A DNA stretch of 33,641 nt from Neptunomonas japonica DSM 18939 (GCF_000422765.1 NZ_AUGR01000031.1:1-33641), one strand, 5' to 3'. Counted from the first letter of the stretch, positions 16,025 to 23,945 are shown. The notes: a model not told the origin generated them from the sequence alone. Numbers and translations are program-made.

Positions 16025-17701
16025 ATGTTAAATACCTATACTTTTCCCGAGTTTCATTATGCTCGGTCAGCAGATCAAGATTCCCAGAAAACAGTTAAGC
16101 ACCCAGTCGTTGTTGTTGGCGCTGGCCCAATGGGGCTAGCCGCAGCTGTCGATTTAGCGCTTAATGATGTGCCCGTTGTTATTCTTGATGATAACAACAC
16201 GGTGAGCGTTGGTTCACGTGCTGTTTGCTATGCCAAACGCTTTCTGGATATTTCTGACAGGCTGGGTGTAGGTCAGCGATTAGTTGATAAAGGTGTGACG
16301 TGGAATATCGGAAGAGTGTTTCTGGATGAAGAGCAAGTCTATAGCTTTAACATGCTTCCAGAAGAGCACCACCGCCGTCCAGGCTTTATCAACCTTCAAC
16401 AATATTACATGGAAGAGTATTACGTTGATCGTATTAGCCAGCTAGATAATGCGGACTTGCGTTGGAAAAACAAAGTCATCAATGTGGTTGAAGAAAATGA
16501 CCATGTGACGTTAACAGTGGGCACGCCAGAAGGTGAGTACCAGATTCAAGCGCAATACGTGATCGCCTGTGACGGAGCTAACTCTAAAGTACGTGCTATG
16601 TGTGGGTTAGAGTCTAAAGGGCAAGTTTTCCAGGATCGTTTCTTGATTGCTGATGTCGTCATGGATCCTAAGAATTTCCCACCTGAGCGTTGGTTCTGGT
16701 TTAACCCTCCATTCCATGAAGGCCAATCAACCTTATTGCATCGTCAGGCTGATAATGTATGGCGTATCGATTTTGACTTAGGTTGGGATGCTGACCCTGA
16801 AGAAGAGAAGAAACCTGAAAATATTATTCCACGTGTGCGAGCTTTCTTAGGTGAAGATGTGGAGTTTGAACTAGAGTGGGCATCGGTTTATACCTTCACT
16901 TGCCGTCGCATGGAAGAGTTCCGCAAGGGGCGTATCTTCTTTGCAGGCGATGCTGCACATCAGGTTTCTCCGTTTGGAGCACGCGGTGCTAACTCAGGTA
17001 TTGAAGACATAGATAATCTAGTGTGGAAACTAAAACTGGTTATGGAGCATCGTGCACCAGAGTCTTTGCTAGATAGCTACTCGCCGGAGCGTGTTTTTGC
17101 TGCAGATGAAAACATCCTTAACTCTACACGCAGTACTGACTTTATATCGCCAAAGAATGCTGTTAGCCGTGTCTTTCGTGATGCTGTTTTAAAACTGGCT
17201 AAAAACTACAACTTTGCCCGCCCGTTGGTAAACAGTGGCCGTTTATCGGTTCCACCTATTTTGACTGAATCACCATTGAACACAGCTGATAGTAGCAAGT
17301 TTGCTTGTAAGGTAGTCCCTGGTGCTCCTTGTACCGACGGGCCGGTAATGCGCAATGGCCAAGAAGATTACCTGCTCACATGTTTAGGCAATACATTTAA
17401 TGGATTGCTATTTATTGAACAGCAAAAAGACCTGAGCCAAGATGTTTTGGAGCAGTTGGCCGTGTTAGCTACTCAAGAAGTCCCTGTTAAAACCTTTATC
17501 GTGGCGCGCCATGAGATGGATATCGAACTTCCAAAAGGGGTTGAGCTATTAGTTGATAAAGTAGGCGCAGTCAATGAGCGTTTGGATGCTAAATCAGGAA
17601 CATTCTATTTAATGCGTCCCGATCAGTTAGTAACAGCACGTATGCGCCAATTTGATCAGCAAGTCGTTGGCGCGGCATTGAATAAAGCACTGGGCAAGTA
17701 A
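16025..17701 (+). CDS. FAD-dependent aromatic hydroxylase, MhaA-like
   Basis: This is a class A flavin monooxygenase of 558 residues. The dinucleotide fold is VVVVGAGPMGLAAAVDLA (near residues 28-45), the NADPH/FAD DG motif is IACDGANSKVR, and the second FAD motif is IFFAGDAAHQVSPFGARG followed by NSGIEDIDNLVWKL. A thioredoxin-like C-terminal region follows, as in phenol hydroxylase relatives. It is related to 3-(3-hydroxyphenyl)propionate hydroxylases. The best match in context is MhaA of Pseudomonas putida U (about 60 kDa), which with the small coupling protein MhaB converts 3-hydroxyphenylacetate to homogentisate: a 65-residue DUF2783 gene follows immediately, and a zeta-class isomerase gene comes next. 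The exact substrate is inferred. Confidence 0.85.
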   Translation: MLNTYTFPEFHYARSADQDSQKTVKHPVVVVGAGPMGLAAAVDLALNDVPVVILDDNNTVSVGSRAVCYAKRFLDISDRLGVGQRLVDKGVTWNIGRVFLDEEQVYSFNMLPEEHHRRPGFINLQQYYMEEYYVDRISQLDNADLRWKNKVINVVEENDHVTLTVGTPEGEYQIQAQYVIACDGANSKVRAMCGLESKGQVFQDRFLIADVVMDPKNFPPERWFWFNPPFHEGQSTLLHRQADNVWRIDFDLGWDADPEEEKKPENIIPRVRAFLGEDVEFELEWASVYTFTCRRMEEFRKGRIFFAGDAAHQVSPFGARGANSGIEDIDNLVWKLKLVMEHRAPESLLDSYSPERVFAADENILNSTRSTDFISPKNAVSRVFRDAVLKLAKNYNFARPLVNSGRLSVPPILTESPLNTADSSKFACKVVPGAPCTDGPVMRNGQEDYLLTCLGNTFNGLLFIEQQKDLSQDVLEQLAVLATQEVPVKTFIVARHEMDIELPKGVELLVDKVGAVNERLDAKSGTFYLMRPDQLVTARMRQFDQQVVGAALNKALGK

Positions 17702-17718
17702 TCAGGAGATAATGAATA

Positions 17719-17916
17719 ATGACCACGTTAATTACCGAAGCAAATCTGCCACGTCCAGATGATTTTTATCAGGTACTCACGGATATGCATAGAGACCTAA
17801 CCGATGAGCAAAGTGCAGATGTGAATGCTCGCCTAATACTATTATTGAGCAACCACATTGGTGATCAATACGTATTAGAAGAAGCCATGACGATTGCTCG
17901 TGAACATATCAGCTGA
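17719..17916 (+). CDS. DUF2783 small protein, probable hydroxylase coupling subunit (MhaB-like)
   Basis: This acidic, helical protein has 65 residues, with FYQVLTDMHRDLTDEQSADVNARLILLLSNHIGD as the recognisable DUF2783 core. It starts 17 nt after the hydroxylase gene, with AGGAG at 17704-17708, so the two are translated from one message. In P. putida U the small protein MhaB (about 6.3 kDa) is required for MhaA to hydroxylate 3-hydroxyphenylacetate productively. The matching size, order and spacing suggest the same job here. A GC-rich terminator follows, which makes the pair a two-gene operon. Confidence 0.82.
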   Translation: MTTLITEANLPRPDDFYQVLTDMHRDLTDEQSADVNARLILLLSNHIGDQYVLEEAMTIAREHIS

Positions 17917-17948
17917 TATTTAAAATCAGTATTTGAAGTAGTTTAGAT

Positions 17949-17976
17949 AGCCCGGCCTAGTGCCGGGCTTTGATGT
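17949..17976 (+). terminator. Intrinsic terminator after the hydroxylase pair
   Basis: AGCCCGGC (17949-17956) pairs with GCCGGGCT (17962-17969) around a 5-nt loop. The tail TTGATGTTT is only moderately T-rich. Confidence 0.65.
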
Positions 17977-18020
17977 TTATCGTAGAATGAAATTGACAGA
18001 TTTCACGTAGGGATAGAAAC

Positions 18021-18659
18021 ATGATTTTATATGATTACTGCAGGTCATCAGCCGCATACCGCGTTCGTATTGCCTTGAACCTAAAGGGCCTCGCTTACGA
18101 GCAAGTGGCCGTTAACTTGGTAACGGGTGAGCATCGTGAAGAGTCGCATATAGAGCGCAACGAACAAGCATTAGTACCTGTACTTGAAGATAACGGTGTG
18201 CAACTAACGCAATCAATGGCGATTAGTGAATATCTAGATGAGGCGTATCCACGAACCTCACAGCTACTCACGGGCTCTGCTATTGAAAGGGCTCAGCAAA
18301 GAGCGTTTGCGTTGGCTGTTGCGTGTGATATCCATCCCGTTAATAACTTACGTGTGCTTCAGTATTTAGTGGGCGAGATGGGCGTTGATGCAGAAAAGAA
18401 AATGCAGTGGTATCACCACTGGATTCACACAACGTTTAAAGCGCTTGAGATGAAGTTAGAAAATAGGGCAGCACAAACTGGCTTTTGCTGTGGCGATCAA
18501 CCATCCATTGCAGATATCTGCCTTGTTCCTCAGGTGTTTAATGCAAACCGATTTGAAGTAGATATGTCATCTTATCCGCTTATTGCGGCTATTAATGAGC
18601 GCTGCTTGAAGATAGATGCCTTTAGAAAAGCGCACCCAGATTTACAACCAGGTGCGTAG
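18021..18659 (+). CDS. maiA: Zeta-class GST: maleylacetoacetate or maleylpyruvate isomerase
   Basis: This soluble glutathione-dependent isomerase has 212 residues. The N-terminal thioredoxin fold begins MILYDYCRSSAAYRVRIALNLKG, which is the zeta signature SSCxxRVRIAL with Ala in place of Cys. It continues with NEQALVPVLEDNG, QSMAISEYLDE and CDIHPVNNLRVLQYL. The Cys loss is also seen in bacterial maleylpyruvate isomerases, so both substrates stay open: maleylacetoacetate (homogentisate route) or maleylpyruvate (gentisate route). The MhaAB-like pair upstream favours homogentisate. A TTGACA at 17993-17998 lies just upstream, but no good -10 goes with it. No ring-cleavage dioxygenase or fumarylacetoacetase gene is in the window. 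Confidence 0.82.
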   Translation: MILYDYCRSSAAYRVRIALNLKGLAYEQVAVNLVTGEHREESHIERNEQALVPVLEDNGVQLTQSMAISEYLDEAYPRTSQLLTGSAIERAQQRAFALAVACDIHPVNNLRVLQYLVGEMGVDAEKKMQWYHHWIHTTFKALEMKLENRAAQTGFCCGDQPSIADICLVPQVFNANRFEVDMSSYPLIAAINERCLKIDAFRKAHPDLQPGA

Positions 18660-18677
18660 CTCTAAGTAATAGGTGCG

Positions 18678-19904
18678 TTAGGTGGACTCGGACATAGCTT
18701 GCATGGCTTCCCGAGTCCACTCCATTGCTTCACGGTAGCCTTTTTCATAAATTACATCGTCAAAGTCTGCTGGCAATAATTCCCAGTTACCTGCTTCATA
18801 ATTTATAACGTTGTTAAGTACTGCTCCAATATCGCCTGTACCATCGCAAATTGCTTCTTTGATGTCGTCACCTAATGGGACTTGCTCAAGCATTTTATCG
18901 CGCTCAATATCCAGTAGAGCATGTAGCCCAGACATCATGCCCGCCATAAAATAGCTAGGCGCATTACTCTTGTTTTGCTGCTGAGCTACTTGCTCAGACA
19001 TCCGGCCTCTAATGAGAAGTGCACGAGACAGCTCTTCAGGTTTATCGGAATTTGCAGACATCGCTATGAGCGTTGTCCACTTTTTGACTTGCGGTATACC
19101 CAGTAAAACAATCGCTTCTGAGGTTGACTCAATCTTGCGGGTCAAAGAGTAGGCTGCAGAGTTGACGATGCGTAACAGTTTATATGTGAGAACAGGGTCT
19201 GTGATAATCAGTTTTTCAAGTTCTTCTGGCTTAGCATCGGGGTTTTGTAATGCTTGCATCAACTGTAGCAAGGCGATTTGCCCTGTGCTTATTTTCTTGC
19301 CCTTAATAAGCTTAGGTCTTGATAGAAAGTAGCCTTGAAACAGCTTGAAGCCAAGAGAGATACAGACATCGAGCATTTCATGCGTTTCAATTTTTTCAGC
19401 AAGTAAGGCGCATTTATACGGTTTAATGATTTTAATTAGCTGAACCATTTCATCGTGGGTATGTTCAAGCACATCAATTTTAACAATGTGCGCTAGTTCT
19501 AAGAGCGGAATGTACTCGGGACTGTAGATAAAATCATCCAGAGCAATGCGGTACCCCTGATCAGCGAGTTTACGAACACCGTTGATAAAGGCCTCATCAA
19601 CATGCGCATCTTCGAGTAACTCGAGCACAATCTGTTTTTTTGGAAGGTCAGGAATATTGCCATCTACAACGATGTCATAGGTAAGGTTAATAAAAGCGGG
19701 AACAACCCTGACCTCACCCGCATCACATATAGAGGTGTATTCGTTTAAAAGCACTTCACTCGTAGCCTCAGTGCCTCGGAAAACGGCTGATTCTGAGTCG
19801 CCTTCTGTTCGGTATAGTATTTCATACGCAACGACACGTTGTTTTCGGTCAAAAATTGGCTGGCGTGCCATTAAGACCTGGCTGCCCATCTCGGCATCAT
19901 TCAT
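18678..19904 (-). CDS. EAL-HDOD signalling protein with degenerate EAL domain
   Basis: This cytoplasmic protein has 408 residues. The N-terminal EAL-like domain starts ARQPIFDRKQRVVAYEILYR, where the EAL motif reads EIL, and the later metal motif reads LDDFIYSP rather than DDFG-type. Phosphodiesterase activity is therefore doubtful. A conserved EKIETHEM and LFQGYFLSRP follow. The C-terminal HDOD domain has LLQLMQALQNPDAKPEELEKLIITDPVLTYKLLRIVNSAAY. Relatives such as Vibrio CdgJ affect motility and biofilm through protein contacts. An AGGAAAG precedes the ATG. It is divergent from rbgA, with 137 nt between. Confidence 0.87.
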   Translation of the reverse strand: MNDAEMGSQVLMARQPIFDRKQRVVAYEILYRTEGDSESAVFRGTEATSEVLLNEYTSICDAGEVRVVPAFINLTYDIVVDGNIPDLPKKQIVLELLEDAHVDEAFINGVRKLADQGYRIALDDFIYSPEYIPLLELAHIVKIDVLEHTHDEMVQLIKIIKPYKCALLAEKIETHEMLDVCISLGFKLFQGYFLSRPKLIKGKKISTGQIALLQLMQALQNPDAKPEELEKLIITDPVLTYKLLRIVNSAAYSLTRKIESTSEAIVLLGIPQVKKWTTLIAMSANSDKPEELSRALLIRGRMSEQVAQQQNKSNAPSYFMAGMMSGLHALLDIERDKMLEQVPLGDDIKEAICDGTGDIGAVLNNVINYEAGNWELLPADFDDVIYEKGYREAMEWTREAMQAMSEST

Positions 19905-20010
19905 TTATTAGCTTTCCTGCATATGAAATATAACAACAAGTTTAGTCTGTGATTTTTAAGTTTGCCAAAATTTATTACAGTTATTACACGGTTTCATTGA
20001 TCCATGACGT

Positions 20011-20016
20011 TATAAT
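20011..20016 (+). promoter_or_regulatory. Candidate -10 box for rbgA
   Basis: A consensus TATAAT lies 25 nt before the rbgA start and 14 nt before its AGGAG ribosome site. The spacing to any recognisable -35 is poor (TTACAC, 21 nt away). Confidence 0.35.
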
Positions 20017-20041
20017 AGGCGCTACTGATAAGGAGAGTGTT

Positions 20042-21010
20042 ATGACAATCAACTGGTTTCCCGGACATATGCATAAAGCCCGTAAGGAAATTGCCAAGGT
20101 CATGGATGAAATTGATGCCGTGATAGAGGTATTAGATGCGCGCTTACCGTTGTCTAGTGAGAACCCATTGGTTAATTCATTACGCAAAGGCAAACCTGTA
20201 CTTAAAATCCTTAACAAGAGCGACTTGGCAGACCCTACTAAAACAGCGCAATGGTTAAATTACTTTAATGGTTTAGAAAACATTAAAGCGATTAGCTTAG
20301 ACCAAGACCAGAAAAAACTGATCAATAGCATCCCTGACATGTGTAAGCAGATGGTGCCTGTGCGTGTGAATCAAGACCGTCCAGTACGTGTCATGATTAT
20401 GGGTATTCCAAATGTTGGAAAATCGACATTGATTAATGCCTTACTGGGGCGGCGAATTGCTAAAGTAGGTAACGAGCCTGCTGTTACTAAAAACCAAAAA
20501 CGCTACATCTTAAAAAATGGTATGGCGTTATCGGATACACCGGGTTTTCTTTGGCCTAAAATTGAAGATCAAGAGTCTGGTTATCGCTTGGCAGCAAGTG
20601 GCGCAATTCGTGATACAGCGATTGAGTATGAATTGGTCGCCTTGTTTGCCGCACAGTTCATGCTAAATGAATACCCGCAGCGACTGCTTGAGCGCTATAA
20701 GCTTAAGGAGTTACCAATAGGCAGTGATGAGCTGCTGGAAGATATTGGCCGTAAGCGTGGAGGGTTGCGCCCGGGGGGGGTAGTTGACCTTCATAAAGCG
20801 TCAGAGGTGCTATTGCATGATATGCGTGGAGGTAAGCTTGGGCCTATTACCTTTGAAACAGTAGCCGAGTGGATATTTAAACAAGAAGAAGCTATTCGTT
20901 TGCAAAAAGAAGCCGAAGAAGCACAATTGCAGCTTGAAGCCGATGCAGCAAAAAAAGCGCTGGAAAACCAAAATTATAGAAAGTCTGGAGAAAATAAGTA
21001 TGACGCGTAA
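20042..21010 (+). CDS. Ribosome-assembly GTPase RbgA/YlqF family
   Basis: This circularly permuted GTPase has 322 residues. Motifs appear in the order G4 (LNKSDL), G1 (GIPNVGKSTLINALLG), a switch Thr in PAVTKNQ, and G3 (LSDTPGFL). The N-terminal MTINWFPGHMHKARKEI is the YlqF signature. The C-terminal helical region holds PIGSDELLEDIGRKRGGL and ends in a charged coiled-coil tail. RbgA promotes late assembly of the 50S subunit in Bacillus; gammaproteobacterial members are less studied. ATG 20042 has AGGAG 6 nt upstream. The frame is open back to 19949, but that extension is unlike the family. The small gene downstream overlaps its last 11 nt. Confidence 0.9.
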   Translation: MTINWFPGHMHKARKEIAKVMDEIDAVIEVLDARLPLSSENPLVNSLRKGKPVLKILNKSDLADPTKTAQWLNYFNGLENIKAISLDQDQKKLINSIPDMCKQMVPVRVNQDRPVRVMIMGIPNVGKSTLINALLGRRIAKVGNEPAVTKNQKRYILKNGMALSDTPGFLWPKIEDQESGYRLAASGAIRDTAIEYELVALFAAQFMLNEYPQRLLERYKLKELPIGSDELLEDIGRKRGGLRPGGVVDLHKASEVLLHDMRGGKLGPITFETVAEWIFKQEEAIRLQKEAEEAQLQLEADAAKKALENQNYRKSGENKYDA

Positions 21011-21287
21011 GAAAAAGCAGCGTAGCCATGTAGGGCAATTTATTACGGGAGAATCGGACATCCCGACTAAAGAAGAGCTGTTAGCTGATCCAAACAGTAA
21101 AGAAAGCCTTAAAAAGAAAGCCTTAGAGCAGAGCAAGAAAAGAAAATCTGTCTATCAAAAAGAGCTAGACAAGCAACAGGCAGAGAAAGACAAAGCAGAT
21201 AAGCTACAACAACCACAAGGTGGCCGTTTAGCTGACAAAATCCGCGCAAATGCCAAAGCAAAAGAAAACGAACAAGCCGACTCATAA
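21000..21287 (+). CDS. Small Lys-rich protein coupled to rbgA, function unknown
   Basis: This very charged protein has 95 residues, opening MTRKKKQRSHVGQFITGESD and continuing as Lys/Glu/Gln-rich helix (KKKALEQSKKRKSVYQKELDKQQAEKD) to a basic end. I do not recognise a family. ATG 21000 overlaps the end of rbgA and has GGAG 9 nt upstream; the frame extends to 20934, but that part lies inside rbgA and has no ribosome site. Overlap with a ribosome-assembly GTPase and the basic, low-complexity composition suggest an RNA- or ribosome-binding helper, which is an inference. Confidence 0.72.
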   Translation: MTRKKKQRSHVGQFITGESDIPTKEELLADPNSKESLKKKALEQSKKRKSVYQKELDKQQAEKDKADKLQQPQGGRLADKIRANAKAKENEQADS

Positions 21288-21320
21288 TATTCTGCCGTTC
21301 TTTATAGAGACTCTGCGTTA

Positions 21321-22496
21321 GTGAAATACGATGTTGTAATTATTGGAGCCGGTGCTTCCGGCTTAATGTGTGCTGCTACTGCGGGCTATCGTGGTAAATC
21401 AGTACTGGTGATCGAACATACCAACAAAGTAGGCCGTAAAATTCTGATGTCCGGAGGCGGGCGCAGTAACTTTACTAATTTACATAATACGGCTGATAAC
21501 TTTGTTTCAGAAAATCCGCACTTTTGTAAATCAGCATTGAGCCGTTATTCTGTTCGTGATTTCATCGAGCTAGTTGAGCGCCACGGCGTGGACTATCACG
21601 AGAAAACATTAGGGCAGTTATTTTGTGATGACAGCAGCAAAGAAATATTACGCGTACTGCTCACTGAATGTGAATGGGCTGGCGTAGAGATCCATAAAGA
21701 AGTCACCGTTAACCAAGTACAAAAACAGGCACAAGGTTACCAGCTGGATACAACAGAAGGTAAGGTGCAGGCGCAATCCGTTGTGATAGCAACAGGTGGC
21801 TTATCGATTCCTAATGGTGGCGCCACACCGTTTGCCTACGAAGTGGCAACACAGTATGGCTTAACTGTTTTGCCCACATCAGCAGGACTCGTTCCTTTTA
21901 CCTTACAGCCTGACTTACTAGAGCCGCTTAAACCATTGTCTGGTGTATCGCATCGCATTACCGCCAGCGTTGGCGATGTCTCTTTTACCGAAAATATGTT
22001 GTTTACGCATAGAGGTTTAAGTGGCCCAGCGATCTTACAAATATCCTCCTATTGGAGTTCTAGTGAGGAAGTCGAGATCAACTTCTTCCCTGAATTCGAG
22101 TTGTTGGAATGGCTAAAAGAGCAACGAGAACAACGACCTAAAGCTGATATTTCAACCGTAATGTCACAAAAGATGAGTAAGCGAATGGCGCAAATACTTT
22201 GCGAGCTATTCTGCTTAAGTGGGAATATGGCCGACAAGGGTAACGCCGAGCTTGAGAAAATCTCACAAGCATTTTGCCACTGGCGAGTAAAACCTTCGGG
22301 TACAGAAGGGTACCGTACAGCCGAAGTAACCTTGGGTGGAATATCAACCACCGAAGTATCGCAAAAAACCATGGAAGCGAATAAAGCACCTGGCCTATTT
22401 TTTATTGGCGAATGCTTAGATGTAACAGGGCACTTAGGTGGTCACAACTTTCAATGGGCGTGGGCATGCGGCTTTGCTGCAGGGCAGTCGGTCTAA
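21321..22496 (+). CDS. HI0933/YhiN-family flavoprotein
   Basis: This FAD-binding oxidoreductase has 391 residues. It starts at GTG 21321 with the FAD fold YDVVIIGAGASGLMCAATAGYRGKSVLVIEH, followed by the family signature KVGRKILMSGGGRSNFTN. A conserved ATGGLSIPNGGATPFAYEVA and the closing GECLDVTGHLGGHNFQWAWACGFAAGQ also match. The reaction of this widespread family is not established. It lies 33 nt after the small rbgA-linked gene on the same strand and could share its transcript. Length is normal. Confidence 0.9.
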   Translation: MKYDVVIIGAGASGLMCAATAGYRGKSVLVIEHTNKVGRKILMSGGGRSNFTNLHNTADNFVSENPHFCKSALSRYSVRDFIELVERHGVDYHEKTLGQLFCDDSSKEILRVLLTECEWAGVEIHKEVTVNQVQKQAQGYQLDTTEGKVQAQSVVIATGGLSIPNGGATPFAYEVATQYGLTVLPTSAGLVPFTLQPDLLEPLKPLSGVSHRITASVGDVSFTENMLFTHRGLSGPAILQISSYWSSSEEVEINFFPEFELLEWLKEQREQRPKADISTVMSQKMSKRMAQILCELFCLSGNMADKGNAELEKISQAFCHWRVKPSGTEGYRTAEVTLGGISTTEVSQKTMEANKAPGLFFIGECLDVTGHLGGHNFQWAWACGFAAGQSV

Positions 22497-22691
22497 TTTT
22501 GTTTAGAGACAATAAAGTTTGCCCGTAGTGAAGGTGTATTCAGTGAAGGTGCGAATAAGTCCAATATTTAAACTTCTACCTCCCTATCTATAGGGTCTGT
22601 GGAGTAGTGAAAATGACTTGTTCGCAGGTTCTCTAGATTCATTCTTGATTCTTATAACGAACAACGTTAGATTTTAATGGAATAAATTTAC

Positions 22692-23126
22692 ATGGAAAAA
22701 CAACTGTTCACATTAATAGTTGGTGCTTTACTGGTGCTTAGTTCGGCAGGGTGCGCACAACTAGCCAACAACTCGATTTCAAGTGCTCCATCCCGCTATC
22801 TTCAAGTGACTCACCCTGTAACAGATGCCGTCGTACTTCAACTTACCTTGCCTAACGAGAGAGGCTGTGAAGGAATGTTAACGATATCCAAATATGAGAA
22901 TAGGGATAAGGAGCTGATGGATCTTATGGCATGCTCAAGCGTTTCAGCATCAGGGCATCTGCCATTTCGGGCCACTGCTAGAAATACGGCCTATGACTTT
23001 CTCATCGATATCGAAACAGTGACATTGAATGAATGCTTAAGTTTTATTACAGGAGCAAAGAACAGCTCAAACGGAAAAGATTATGAGTTAGTCAGTGACT
23101 GTAAGCAGAAAGATAAAAAAGGATAG
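22692..23126 (+). CDS. Small lipoprotein of unknown function
   Basis: This protein has 144 residues with a type II signal: MEKQLFTLIVGALLVLSSAGC, where LSSAGC is a lipobox and the Cys (residue 21) would carry the lipid. The mature part of about 124 residues has further cysteines (RGCEG, MACSS, LNECLS, SDCKQ), which may form disulfides in the periplasm. I do not recognise a family. The 195 nt before it hold no gene or clear promoter. The segment after it looks gene-poor. Confidence 0.7.
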   Translation: MEKQLFTLIVGALLVLSSAGCAQLANNSISSAPSRYLQVTHPVTDAVVLQLTLPNERGCEGMLTISKYENRDKELMDLMACSSVSASGHLPFRATARNTAYDFLIDIETVTLNECLSFITGAKNSSNGKDYELVSDCKQKDKKG

Positions 23127-23533
23127 TAACCCTTACGCAGGGCAGTGTCGATAAATACCATTTTAACCATTCCAGTACTCACTTCGCTCCAAAAGCATTC
23201 ATCGCTGTACCTCTTCTGGTGCTTGGATCGATGCTTTCATTGCGGGTAACGCAGGAATATTTTCTGGGTTGGAGCTCCTGTAGTGATGACGGTAATTTAC
23301 ATTTTCACTGGAAATGCTTAATGGCACCTGTGCCGCACTCAACTACAACGCAGTACATGAGCTGGTTGATTTATTACACCTCCATCATGACAGCAGCTTT
23401 TGGAGTGCTGTTGATCAAGTCATGCCAGATTATGCAAAGGATATGAAGTGGCTTGAACACAATGGCGCTGGAATAATTTTAGAAAGTGATCAATGAGAGA
23501 ATAGCAATCTCTCAATGCCTTTTCTGTTTGAGT
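23127..23533 (+). other. Gene-poor stretch with overlapping short open frames
   Basis: One frame is open from about 23120 to 23446 without a good start and reads partly hydrophobic (KAFIAVPLLVLGSML). Another (23314-23496) reads as a helical peptide. Neither matches a family I know. A 7-bp hairpin TGAGAGA/TCTCTCA (23494-23514) closes the stretch and could act as a weak terminator on either strand. It may be eroded coding sequence. Confidence 0.35.
23314..23496 (+). CDS. Possible 60-residue ORF, doubtful
   Basis: This starts ATG CTT AAT with a weak GGA ahead of it. The peptide contains HELVDLLHLHHDSSFWSAVDQ, which would form an amphipathic helix, and ends GAGIILESDQ. It is listed because the composition is protein-like; it overlaps a longer frame without a start and may be a remnant rather than a gene. 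Confidence 0.25.
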   Translation: MLNGTCAALNYNAVHELVDLLHLHHDSSFWSAVDQVMPDYAKDMKWLEHNGAGIILESDQ

Positions 23534-23707
23534 CTATCTATGCTCATCTGTTTTAGGCGGTACGAAAACAGCGACTGTTACCACGATAAGAACCACACCA
23601 GAGGCCATGTAGCCTAGACGTAGCAGCGTTATTCCTTCAATATCATGTGCCTGATAAAACAAGAACATTGCCAAACATACAGCAACGATAGCGCCAAGTA
23701 TTTTCAT
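23534..23707 (-). CDS. Small two-helix membrane protein (57 residues), unknown
   Basis: This is a short ORF on the minus strand starting MKILGAIVAVCLAMFLFYQA. It has two hydrophobic helices (residues 3-18 and about 31-50, the second with YMASGVVLIVVTVAVFV) joined by a charged loop HDIEGITLLR, and a polar tail PKTDEHR. The ATG is preceded on its strand by AGGG at good spacing (CCTAGGGAAAACC). The N-terminus could also be an uncleaved signal anchor. Codon use and membrane topology look real, and it lies where no other frame is convincing. Function is unknown. Confidence 0.6.
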   Translation of the reverse strand: MKILGAIVAVCLAMFLFYQAHDIEGITLLRLGYMASGVVLIVVTVAVFVPPKTDEHR

Positions 23708-23797
23708 GGTTTTCCCTAGGATTGATTAATCTGCTACAGGGGACATGCTACTGGATAATCTGCGCCAGATAAAATGCTAAGTAGGTTTTTATGCATT

Positions 23798-23846
23798 CAG
23801 TGCTTTACACATACCGGGTGTTATAGATACCAGTGTCTTACACATA
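23798..23846. repeat. Two 16-bp direct repeats, 33 bp apart
   Basis: CAGTGCTTTACACATA (23798-23813) and CAGTGTCTTACACATA (23831-23846) differ at two positions. The 33-bp period is close to three helical turns, which would put two bound proteins on one face of the DNA. They lie between the small membrane-protein gene (minus) and the SLC13 gene (plus). Confidence 0.5.
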
Positions 23847-23945
23847 ACGCTTGTTGAGTTTCATATAGAGTGAAATGAACATAGTACTTGGCTAGCATTA
23901 CTACACCATACCAAGATGATTATCGTGTTGTGCCGCAGTTGGGGG

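Noticed and set aside
17983-18019. Promoter TTGACA (17993) for the isomerase gene
   Set aside because: No acceptable -10 at 16-18 nt; the best hexamer would overlap the start codon region.
23798-23846. CRISPR-like repeat-spacer unit
   Set aside because: Only two copies, 16 bp each, no cas genes and no further units.
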